In this document: in pieces, positions 1 to 8,600 of the stretch | Numbering within the stretch: the first letter of the stretch is position 1 | How the letters are laid out: each line of letters opens with the position of its first letter | Position numbers and translations under genes: made by a program | Source of the DNA: JBDZVM01 sp040255675 | Lineage (GTDB): Bacteria; Actinomycetota; Actinomycetes; Acidothermales; Acidothermaceae | Length of the DNA: 64,000 nt | Direction of reading: 5' to 3' | Assembly (NCBI GenBank): GCA_040255675.1 | Contig: JBDZVM010000002.1 | Span: 62,001 to 126,000 of the forward strand | The notes under the pieces: model-generated | The model's database searches: none | Told to the model about the DNA's origin: nothing | The model's input: only the letters and a program-made list of their open reading frames with translations

Positions 1-439
1 CGACGTGGAGGCGACTTCCGTCGGGCAACATCGCGTCGACGAATGGAGTCGACAGGTCGACGCGCCGTCCGGACGATTTGAGCATTTTCTCGACGAGGTC
101 GCGCACCTGGCCGGCGGTGAGGATGGTGTTCGTGAGTTCGCTCGCGCCGCGCTTCGCCACGAACACACGGCCAGGCTCGTTTATCCAGATTTCTTCGACG
201 AGCGGGTCGTCGAGGTAGCGCTGCAGTGGCCCGAAACCGGCCACTGCGTCGTAGACGGCACGCATCGCCGCCGGCCGGTCGAGGAGCGGCGGCAGCGAGC
301 TGGTGAGGGTGCGGTCGTCGTAGTCGGCTACCACCTCTTCGACGAGCAGCCGCACACTGGCGCTGTCTGCTACCGGATCGAGCCCACGCCGACGGACGAG
401 TTCGCGTACCTCGTCCTCCACGACGGCTACGGCATCCAC
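1..439 (-). CDS. CpaF/TadA-family type II/IV secretion ATPase, N-terminal part (runs off the left edge)
   Basis: This is the first 146 codons of a gene that continues beyond base 1. The translated part contains FGPLQRYLDDPLVEEIWIN, FVAKRG, LTAGQVRDLVEKML and RVDLSTPFVDAMLPDGSR, which is the N-terminal half of the CpaF/TadA hexameric ATPase that powers Tad (Flp) pilus assembly at the inner face of the membrane. The Walker A region lies outside the window. The start is a GTG preceded by AGGGGGC at a good distance; the overlapping ATG is out of frame. An open frame on the opposite strand is only its mirror image. The related CpaE-like and SAF-domain genes lie 22 kb away on the same strand. Family assignment is firm; whether the gene is intact cannot be seen. 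Confidence 0.88.
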   Translation of the reverse strand, partial: MDAVAVVEDEVRELVRRRGLDPVADSASVRLLVEEVVADYDDRTLTSSLPPLLDRPAAMRAVYDAVAGFGPLQRYLDDPLVEEIWINEPGRVFVAKRGASELTNTILTAGQVRDLVEKMLKSSGRRVDLSTPFVDAMLPDGSRLHV

Positions 440-501
440 GAAGTGCCCCCTACGACGGATCTGCGGATCTAGGTAGTGATCAGAAGGAGGAGGTTAGCGG
501 G

Positions 502-603
502 ATGACGACCGACACTCAACACCGCATCCATCGTCTTGTGGATACCCAGCAGACAATTCAGCGCGGGCGCGACAATTCGCTAAAGCATTCGGTCGTTCGC
601 TAA
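502..603 (+). CDS. Possible 33-residue peptide with a strong ribosome binding site
   Basis: An ATG eight bases after a GGAGG run (AAGGAGGAGG) opens a 33-codon frame ending in TAA. The product is hydrophilic and basic, with no membrane segment or recognisable motif. It lies divergently upstream of the CpaF gene, in the 250-base gap before the HNH gene. The last third carries a TTCGCTAAA motif twice. Only the ribosome binding site supports it; it may equally be chance in an untranslated region. Confidence 0.25.
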   Translation: MTTDTQHRIHRLVDTQQTIQRGRDNSLKHSVVR

Positions 604-692
604 ACCGTCGCGAATGTGACGATTGGAGGCCACGCTCGAATATCCCGGCCGATTTCGCGCCGTCCGCGCGACCGTCGCTGCGTGACGGGTCG

Positions 693-2141
693 TTATTCGA
701 GTTGGCCTTGGGGGTCGACGTGGAAGACGTGGCGGCCGCTGGGTGAGGTCCAGGTGACCGAGCCGTTCTTGTGGAGTTGCAGGCGCCAGCCGCCGTGGGT
801 TTTGGCCCGGTGGTGTTTTCGGCACAGCGCGCAGCAGTTACACGCCGCCGTCTTGCCGCCCTGTTTCCCGTGCGGGCACACATGATCAATATCGCAGGCG
901 TCGGCGCGGCGGGAGCAGCCGGGGAACCGGCAGCGCCGATCCCTCGCGACGATGTAATCAGCCAACCGTTGCGGCGGCCGGTAGACCACGGCCCCGTAGT
1001 CGAGCAGGTGCCCGGTGACCGGTTCGACGACCAGCCGCCGCCACGTCGCGTCGGCGGCGAGTTCACGGGCGGCCTGCGCGGGGATCGGCCCGTAGCCGAC
1101 CAACTCGGCCGGATCATCGGCCAGCCCCAGCAAGCTCGCCAGGTCGACCACGACCTGCAGTTCGACCCGGCGGCCCTGGCGGCGCGGCAAGCCCGGCTCG
1201 GCCAGCGCATGACCCGCCCAGGCCACCAGGGCGTCGACGCGCAGCCCGTCCATCCGCAGCGCCGCTTTCGCGACCTCCGGCTTCCACCAGTCCTTGCCCA
1301 ACCCCTCCGGCTCGCCACTCCCGTCACCGCCGCCGCCCGTGTCGGTCGCGGCGGCGGGCGTGGGCCCGGCCGCGCGGATCGCCGCCTCGGTGTCGGCTTT
1401 CGCCTTACGCGCGCACCCGTCCAACGCCTCGAACACGCCGCGGGCTTCCTCCGCGGTCATCGTCGCCACCAGCGACGCCATCCCATCGGCGAGCGGGCGT
1501 ACCCGCACCGACCGCTCAGCCGCGATCGCCCGCGCCCGCCGCGCCGCCGCCACCTCCGGCGCCGCCGCCAACACCGCCCGGCGCACCGCCCGGCCGAACT
1601 CCGCCACCGTCTGCCCCGGCGCCTTGCCCAGCACCCGGTGCTGCACGAACGCGCGCTCCTCCACGTCAAGATCGCCGACCGCGTCGGCCAACACCCACGC
1701 GTGCCGAAAACTCAGCTCGCCGGCCTCCAGCAACGCGAACGTCGGACCAAGCTCGCCGACCAGCCGACGCGCCACCGAAAGCCGATTCCCGGCCGAACAC
1801 GGCGACCAGCGCAACACCGCCGCCGCGCACTCGGCCCGCCACTCCCACTCCTCGGTCTCCTTCGCCGACCCATCATCGGCGATATCCCCCACCACCGACG
1901 CCAACACCTTCTGGGTTTGCGCCGCCACCCACGCGGCCTGCCGCTCCCACGCCGCCGCCACCTCGACCCGCGAATCCACATCCAACGCGGCCACATCGAA
2001 CGAACCCAGCAACGCCATCAACGACGGCCCCGGCTCAAGCGACGCGAGCAAACCCACCACATCCACATCACCACCAGCACCGGCGGTGTCGGAGGCGTCA
2101 TCGTCGCGGGCACCAAACCCATCAACCGAAACCGTGAACAT
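693..2141 (-). CDS. HNH endonuclease of the DUF222 / 13E12-repeat family
   Basis: A protein of about 482 residues with a DUF222 helical region followed by a C-terminal HNH nuclease domain. The HNH part (about residues 400-450) shows CRFPGC, DIDHVCPHG and CRKHHRAKTHGGW, with paired cysteines and the His-rich metal site. This family is multi-copy in mycobacteria and other actinomycetes (13E12 repeat), and its DNA target and role are unknown. The open frame reaches back to 2351, but the added 70 residues are not typical of the family. I therefore prefer the ATG at 2141; a GTG at about 2156 is also possible and neither has a strong ribosome binding site. It lies 229 bases downstream of the GGDEF-EAL gene on the same strand. 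Confidence 0.87.
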   Translation of the reverse strand: MFTVSVDGFGARDDDASDTAGAGGDVDVVGLLASLEPGPSLMALLGSFDVAALDVDSRVEVAAAWERQAAWVAAQTQKVLASVVGDIADDGSAKETEEWEWRAECAAAVLRWSPCSAGNRLSVARRLVGELGPTFALLEAGELSFRHAWVLADAVGDLDVEERAFVQHRVLGKAPGQTVAEFGRAVRRAVLAAAPEVAAARRARAIAAERSVRVRPLADGMASLVATMTAEEARGVFEALDGCARKAKADTEAAIRAAGPTPAAATDTGGGGDGSGEPEGLGKDWWKPEVAKAALRMDGLRVDALVAWAGHALAEPGLPRRQGRRVELQVVVDLASLLGLADDPAELVGYGPIPAQAARELAADATWRRLVVEPVTGHLLDYGAVVYRPPQRLADYIVARDRRCRFPGCSRRADACDIDHVCPHGKQGGKTAACNCCALCRKHHRAKTHGGWRLQLHKNGSVTWTSPSGRHVFHVDPQGQLE

Positions 2142-2370
2142 GCCAGCAACGCTAACCACCGGGTCTGACAAAAACCCACGCCAGCAAAGCAAAAACAGGC
2201 CAGCACAGATCACAAGCAGATAACGCTTCCGAGCACCGCGGGAGGCAACTACACGCCAAGGACGGAAGCCGAGAAGAAACAAGAAATTGGTAACGCGAAG
2301 CCGACTAATCCCGACACGGAAACCAAACCCACGCGACGTCTCAACACTCACGCCTCGGGCGGCGCGAAGC

Positions 2371-4881
2371 CTATTCGGACGACGCCTCAGCCCAGGTCTC
2401 GGGATTGTCCCAACCGCGGTCCGGGGCTCGACGCAGCTTTTCGTGCGGCGCCCGCGGCAGCGGCATAACTGACGCGGCTTTCATCGCGTTGACAAAGAAA
2501 GCGCGCACTGCCTCTGCCGGCATGGGCCGAGCGAGCAAGTAGCCCTGCGCCTGGTCGCAGCCCAACGTCGTCAGCAGTTGCTGTTGCTCCACAGTTTCGA
2601 TGCCTTCGGCCGTGACCATGATGTCGCACCGGTGGGCGAGTTCGATGAGCGTCGTCACGATTTGCGTCACGCGCTGTTCCACGCCGAGGTCAGCAACGAA
2701 CGAGCGATCGATTTTGATTTCGTCGATCGTGCGCTCGCGCAGCAAGCTCAACGACGAGTACCCAGTGCAGAAGTCGTCGAGCGATAGACCGACGCCCGCC
2801 GCTCGTAACTGGTCGAGCACTGAAGTCGCGATCGGGCTACGCGAGAAGACAGCCGTCTCAGTGATTTCGCATATCAATCGATCGGTCGGCACGTGATGGC
2901 GCGAGAGTGTTTCGAGCACGAAACGCGGCAGGTCTTCGTCGAGCAAGTTGCGTGCCGACAGATTGACCGCGACCGCGAGCGGTATCCCCATCTTGTGCCA
3001 CTGGGCACACTCTTCGATCGAGGCCTCGAGCACGTAACGGGTGAGGTCTCCGACTAATCCGCAGCGTTCCAGGAGAGGTATGAACTCCGCGGGCGGAATC
3101 ATGCCACGATCGGGATGTTGCCAACGCACGAGCGCTTCCGCCGCGACTGGCAAGCCGCCTCGCAAGGTGAACTTCGGCTGAAAATGCACGATGAGCTGCC
3201 GCCGACTCAGCGCCTCGCGCAAGTCGCGCAGCAGCTCAACCTGCGCAAGCGCGGGTGGTTCCAGTTCGGGTCGATATCGGAAGACCGGCACATCTTCGCT
3301 GCGCGCTTTGTACATGGCAAGCCGGGCACGTCGCACAAGGTCGTCGAGCACATTGCCGTCGAAGGGGGCGCAGGCAACACCGGTGTGGGCGTCGACTGTC
3401 AGCTCGAGTCCGTCGGCCGTGATGGCAGTGCCTAAAGAACGGACGGCGCTTTCGGCTTGCGCTTCTGCCGCCGATGCGCTCGACAACTCCCTGAAGAGCA
3501 AGACGTACTCGGCACCGTGCAACCGCGCAACGACATCACAACGGCGGACGACACTCGACAACCTTGCGGCGACGGCCCGCAGCATTTGGTCGGCCGCATG
3601 TGCGCCAAGAAGGTCGTTGACCTCGGCAAACCGGTTCAGCCCGATGACGGCGACCGCCGCGAGGTCGCCAGTTTCGCTCGCGGGCAAAGCCGTGTGCGAT
3701 TCTTGTTCGAGCATCATGAGGTTGCCGACACCGGTGACTGGGTCGACGTAGGCGGCCTTGATGCGCCGGTCCGCCTCCTGGCGGATCGCATCAAACTTCA
3801 AGGCATTCGCAAGCGCCACGGCTAGCGCGTTCGCGAATGCGGTGAGGCAGTTGTCCTCGGTCTCGGTCAACGTCACCGTCTGGGTAAATAGAAGTCGGAG
3901 TTCTCCGATCTTTCCCTCATGTGTGGTGAGAGGCACATCCATGCTGTGGCCAGGCGAAAGCTCGTCAGGCGCCGGAACATGGGCATCCACAATGTCGCTG
4001 CCGCGCAGCAACGTCGAATAGCCGCTACTCGTGCTGATGTAAATCTCTGCCGCGTCCGCGCGCATCATCGTCGCCGCGGCGATCGTCGCGTCACCGATGA
4101 GGGCGTCAATGTCAACATCGCGCAACTGCTCGATCGCTTGCTGCAGTCGCTGGAAGGCAAGCCGCTCCTGGCGAATGGCGGTGCGGTTCGCGCTGACGAT
4201 GTGTACTGCTAACAAAGCGACCACGACGACGGTTGTGATAATCGGCGACCACGCGATGGCAGCTAGTATCGCGCACCCAGCGACACCATTGCGGAACCAC
4301 ACCGACACACCGGTCTTGAGCACATCGGGCATTCCAGAAAACAATGGCCGCCCACGCTCCGACGAAACAATCAAAGCAATACACAGGGCACTCATGAGGG
4401 CTGCCGCGAAAGTGGCCAAAAGCAGCATGACGGTCGGGCGCACGTGAAAGACGATGTGCCAGTCAGGGCTGTCTTGGTAGATCCGCGTGCCAGCCAACAC
4501 CAAGGCAGCGACCGTAACCTCGATGGCGCTAACACTGCAGTTGAACGCGGCCTTTAGCGTCTGGACGCGCCGAGTGACCATTGTCACAATACTCCCGGCG
4601 ATGATCGCGCAGATTAACTGGCCCGGCGCGAGCAACACAAAACCAATGATCAGCACTGTCTCGCGCCAGTTTGGCGAACGCCGACTCGCACCCCTGCGGA
4701 TGGCGGATGGCGCGAGATCACTCAGCACCGTTAGGGCAACCACCAAGAGCCATTTGCGCCAGTCGCTTGAGGCCTCCTGCTGACGCCACAAACCGATGCC
4801 TATAACGACGCAGGCCCCGCCGAGGGCCCCAACGATCGCAACGACGCGTCGCACGTCGCGCAATACGTGAGGCTGCGGCAT
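2371..4881 (-). CDS. Membrane GGDEF-EAL protein with degenerate GGDEF site (likely c-di-GMP phosphodiesterase)
   Basis: An 836-residue protein. The first ~230 residues form several hydrophobic helices, then comes a GAF-like sensory segment, a GGDEF domain (about 380-540) and an EAL domain (about 555-800). The GGDEF signature is replaced by HGAEY near residue 455, so diguanylate cyclase activity is unlikely and the domain may be a GTP-binding regulator. The EAL domain keeps EALVRW (about 579), a DDF.TGYSS loop and AEGIET, so c-di-GMP hydrolysis is expected. The ATG has GAGGAG seven bases upstream. The long leader carries a stable hairpin, listed separately. The protein probably senses a membrane or cytosolic cue and lowers c-di-GMP. 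Confidence 0.92.
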   Translation of the reverse strand: MPQPHVLRDVRRVVAIVGALGGACVVIGIGLWRQQEASSDWRKWLLVVALTVLSDLAPSAIRRGASRRSPNWRETVLIIGFVLLAPGQLICAIIAGSIVTMVTRRVQTLKAAFNCSVSAIEVTVAALVLAGTRIYQDSPDWHIVFHVRPTVMLLLATFAAALMSALCIALIVSSERGRPLFSGMPDVLKTGVSVWFRNGVAGCAILAAIAWSPIITTVVVVALLAVHIVSANRTAIRQERLAFQRLQQAIEQLRDVDIDALIGDATIAAATMMRADAAEIYISTSSGYSTLLRGSDIVDAHVPAPDELSPGHSMDVPLTTHEGKIGELRLLFTQTVTLTETEDNCLTAFANALAVALANALKFDAIRQEADRRIKAAYVDPVTGVGNLMMLEQESHTALPASETGDLAAVAVIGLNRFAEVNDLLGAHAADQMLRAVAARLSSVVRRCDVVARLHGAEYVLLFRELSSASAAEAQAESAVRSLGTAITADGLELTVDAHTGVACAPFDGNVLDDLVRRARLAMYKARSEDVPVFRYRPELEPPALAQVELLRDLREALSRRQLIVHFQPKFTLRGGLPVAAEALVRWQHPDRGMIPPAEFIPLLERCGLVGDLTRYVLEASIEECAQWHKMGIPLAVAVNLSARNLLDEDLPRFVLETLSRHHVPTDRLICEITETAVFSRSPIATSVLDQLRAAGVGLSLDDFCTGYSSLSLLRERTIDEIKIDRSFVADLGVEQRVTQIVTTLIELAHRCDIMVTAEGIETVEQQQLLTTLGCDQAQGYLLARPMPAEAVRAFFVNAMKAASVMPLPRAPHEKLRRAPDRGWDNPETWAEASSE

Positions 4882-5637
4882 TGATGAACTCCTCGGTGTG
4901 GCTAAGGTAAAGATCGGCCGATACGTCCCGGATCAAATACGCCGAATGGACCACAACACGGCCGAAAAATCGCCCACCACCGAACCGCGCGCGACCTTGG
5001 GGCCAAAATCCGAGAGGGGCCACCGAAGTGACCCCTCCGAACGCTCGCGGGAGTAACCTCGTAACCGTTAAAGCCAAGTCTGTGTCCGCATGATCGGCAC
5101 CTCCCCTCCCCCTCCTCGCCCAGCAAGCCGCAGGAAATTCACGTCGTTGTAAGGGAAAGCAGCCGTTCGGCCCGGAAAAGGTCTTGTTGCCATGCCGCCG
5201 CGATCGCGCGGGGGAGCAACGTGGCTCCTCGCCAAACGCTCTCTAACGGCCATACCGGCACCTCGCGTAGCGATCGGGCAGAACTGCATCGGCTACGCCC
5301 ATCTTGCTCCGAACGCCACGATTCGTACGGCCAGACGGAGCAATTGATCACTGGTCCGTTCGGCGGAATCAGACGAGTGATTCGGCCTAGCCATGCTCCG
5401 GATGGACCTAAGTAACCAAAAGGCCCCGAATTTCAACAAGATCGCTCATAGAACCGCACCCGATCACTCATATCCGAGCCGCCAGAACGGCCGAGGGCAC
5501 TGAGTTATCCACAGGGCCGCGGCTGATCGGCGCACTGCCCGCCACGAGCCCACGAGAATCGCCAGCGAAAGAGCGAGCCGCGTCAAGGCCGCGGCTCGGC
5601 CAAACCGCAGCGGCCAGTCACGGGGCAAGGAGGGCGC
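4882..5637. other. 756-base intergenic region between divergent GGDEF-EAL and FHA-FtsK genes
   Basis: I see no convincing gene here. It must hold both divergent promoters. On the minus strand a purine-rich GGAGGGGAGG stretch precedes a seven-codon frame (MRTQTWL, about 5068-5091), and the hairpin at 5014-5037 follows before the GGDEF-EAL start. A consensus DnaA-type nonamer (TTATCCACA) sits at 5505-5513, but it is alone. The AT-richer middle (about 5340-5470) is the likeliest promoter area. Confidence 0.5.
5014..5037 (-). promoter_or_regulatory. Leader hairpin upstream of the GGDEF-EAL gene
   Basis: Read on the minus strand, GAGGGGTCA pairs with TGGCCCCTC across a CUUCGG loop. This gives nine pairs including one G-U, capped by a very stable UUCG-type tetraloop and followed within a few bases by a short T run. 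It sits about 130 bases upstream of the start codon in the expected 5' leader. It could be an attenuator, a terminator of an upstream small transcript or an RNA stability element. The opposite strand forms the same stem with a C-A mismatch, so the minus-strand reading is better. Confidence 0.45.
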
Positions 5638-8600
5638 ATGCGGGCCACCGTCACTGTCGTCGACGCGCGCAGCGACGGTTCGGCGCGCAACGAGGATGTC
5701 GTCATCGATGCTCCGGGTACCGCCACATTGGCCGAGGTGCTCCGCGCACTCGGGGGCGGCGCCCAAGGCGCCGAACCCGCACCGACCGAACGCGCCGTCG
5801 CGGTAGGCGGAACGCCGGTCGATCCGATGACGCCGATCGCCGCGAGCGGTCTGCGAGACGGCGCCGTCGTCACGATCGGCAACACCCAACGCACGGCCCA
5901 AGGAGTCGCCGCTCGGCGTCGTCCGGCCGAGGGATATCTCGAACTGCGCGTCGTCGCTGGTCCGGCCGCCGGCGGCGTCCACCCCTTGCGGCTCGGCACG
6001 ACCACGATCGGGCGCGGCGCGGGAAGCGACGTCCGCGTCGACGATGCCGACGTCTCGCGCCGACACGCGGCCCTCGCCGTCACGTCGGCTGGCGTCACCG
6101 TGCGCGACCTCGGCTCGACGAACGGCACCACCCTCGACGGCGTCGCAATCAACAGCTCACCGGCCACATTTTCGCCGGGAATGCGCCTGCGAATAGGCGA
6201 ATCAACCTTGGAAATCGCGGCGCCAGACGACGCGCCGGCAGCGCTCGCTCCAGCAGACGACGGAAAGCTCTCGTATAACCGGCCGCCGCGAATCGACAGA
6301 CCCGATCCGCATGCGGCTCGTGCCAAGGTCGACTTTCCGGCAAAGCCAGCCGAGCAACGCCCCGCACGACTGCCCCTCATCGCAACAGTGGCACCGCTGG
6401 TCGCGGGCATCATGCTCGCGCTGGTTATGCGGCGTCCCGAATATTTGCTTTTCACGGTGCTTTCGCCGCTCATGATGGCCGGGCAATGGGCCGCCGATCG
6501 GGTGGGTCATCGACGCGCCGCGCGCACACAGCTTGCGGAGTACGAAACCGCGCTCGCACGCGCGCGGCACCAGCTCGAAACGGCCCTGCGAGCCGAAGCG
6601 ATACGGCGCAGGCAGTTCGCGCCAGACCCCGCGTCGTTGCTCAAAATTGCCGTGGGGCCAAGCTTGCGACTGTGGGAGCGTAGAAGCACCGACCCCGATT
6701 TCGCCCATCTGCGTTTCGGCTGCGCGACTCAACCGGCCGAAGTCGAAATCGTTTGCCCGGACGTCGAAAAGCCGCCTCCGCCATCGGTCAGCGACGTACC
6801 TGTCACGATCGCTTTGCGCGACGTCGGTGTCTTGGGCGTCGCCGGGCCACCGGATCGCACGGCGGCACTTGCTCGTGCCCTCGTTGGGCAGTTAGCCGTG
6901 CTACACAGTCCCCGCGACCTTGCGCTCGTGCTGCTGACCGAACCCGCTCGCGCGCATCAGTGGGAGTGGATTCGCTGGCTGCCTCACATCCGGCCGGCCG
7001 CGAACAGTGCGTGCCAAGCACTCGTAGGTCTCGACCGGGCCTCGACGGCGGCACGCGTCACAGAACTCGACACGCTGATTGCCGCACGACGCGACGCGTC
7101 CGCCAACAGCAGCGGGCGCACGACCGTCGTCATCGTCGATGGCGCGCGGGCGTTGCGCGGCATCCCGGGCCTCGCCACTGTCTTGCGCAACGGCCCGCAC
7201 ACCGATGTGCTCGCGATTTGCTTCGATGCCACCGCGTCGTCGCTGCCTGAAGAGTGCGCGGCGGTTGTCGCCTTTAGCGATGAGACGGCGACTCGAATTT
7301 CGCTACGAGTCGCGCGTCAACCTGAATCGATCGAGTTGGTCGCCGACTGCGCTTCGGTCTCGTGGGCTGAGCGGCTCGCTCGCGCGTTGGCCCCGCTGCG
7401 AGACGACACCGTCGGCTCGGGCGCGAAAGCGCTCCCCGACGCCGTGCGCTGGCTCGATCTGGCCGGCTTTCACGACGTTGCGGCGACAGACGGTCTTTGC
7501 CGCCACGTTCTCACGAACTGGCAGCATTCTTCGGGCGAAAGCACGTCGGTGCTCATCGGTGCCGGCGCCGACGGCAATTTTTACGTCGACATCGCCCGTG
7601 ACGGTCCGCACGCTTTGGTGGCGGGCACAACGGGCTCAGGCAAGAGCGAACTCCTGCAAACGCTCGTCGCCTCGCTGGCGGTGGCAAATCGCCCTGACGC
7701 GTTGACTTTTGTGCTGGTCGACTACAAAGGAGGCGCGGCGTTCGGTTCGTGCGCGGCGTTGCCGCACACGGTCGGGCTCGTCACCGACCTCGACGGCAGC
7801 CTCGTCGAGCGGGCGTTGGTTTCACTCAGCGCGGAGCTGAAACGACGTGAGGCACTGCTCGCGCAAGCGGGAGTCGCGAACATCGACGGCTACCGCCGGG
7901 CCGTCCATTCGCTCGCGCGTCTCGTCATCGTCGTCGACGAATTCGCGTCACTGTCGGAGGAATTGCCCGACTTCGTCGGAGGGCTCGTCGGCATCGCGCA
8001 GCGCGGACGCTCGCTCGGCGTCCACCTCGTGCTCGCGACACAACGACCTGAAGGTGTCGTCAGTGCCGACATCCGAGCTAACACGAATTTGCGTATCTGC
8101 CTTGCCGTCACGCGTGACTCGGAATCGCGCGACGTGATCGACGCTCCCGACGCGGCGCGTATCAGCCGCACCACGCCGGGCCGCGGTTACGCGCGTACCG
8201 GGCACGGCGAGTTGCATGCGTTTCAGGCGGGCCGAGTCGGAGGCCAGGCAGAACACGACGCCGCCAGCACTCTCGACGTCCGGCACTCACCGTTCCTCAC
8301 GCTCGGCGATCCGCCTCTAGCCCGAGCAACAACGAACGACGGCGATGCCAAGACCGACCTCGACCTCGTCGTCGATGCGTGCCGCGAAGCCGCCGTCCGC
8401 ATGGACGTCGAAATCCCGACGTCACCGTGGCTCCCGCCGCTGCCCGAGGTCGTTGCCGCCGATCTCAGCGATTGCCAACCGTTGCGCGCCGTATTCGGCG
8501 TGCGCGACGTGCCCGCTCGGCAAGCTCGCGAGCCATACGTCATCGACCTGCGCGACACCGGCCATCTCGTCATCGCCGGAAGCCCGCGAAGCGGCCGGAC

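Noticed and set aside
5..472. Plus-strand frame of 155 codons at the left edge
   Set aside because: It is the mirror image of the CpaF gene, whose minus-strand translation has clear family motifs.
494..1327. Minus-strand frame overlapping the HNH gene
   Set aside because: Arg/Ala/Trp-rich shadow of the DUF222/HNH coding region in another frame.
771..2223. Long plus-strand frames opposite the HNH gene
   Set aside because: Composition is that of antisense high-GC coding DNA (Arg/His/Pro/Ser-rich) with no motif.
5505..5513. Consensus DnaA box TTATCCACA
   Set aside because: A single copy with no cluster, AT-rich unwinding region or dnaA/dnaN neighbour; chance occurrence or a local regulator site.
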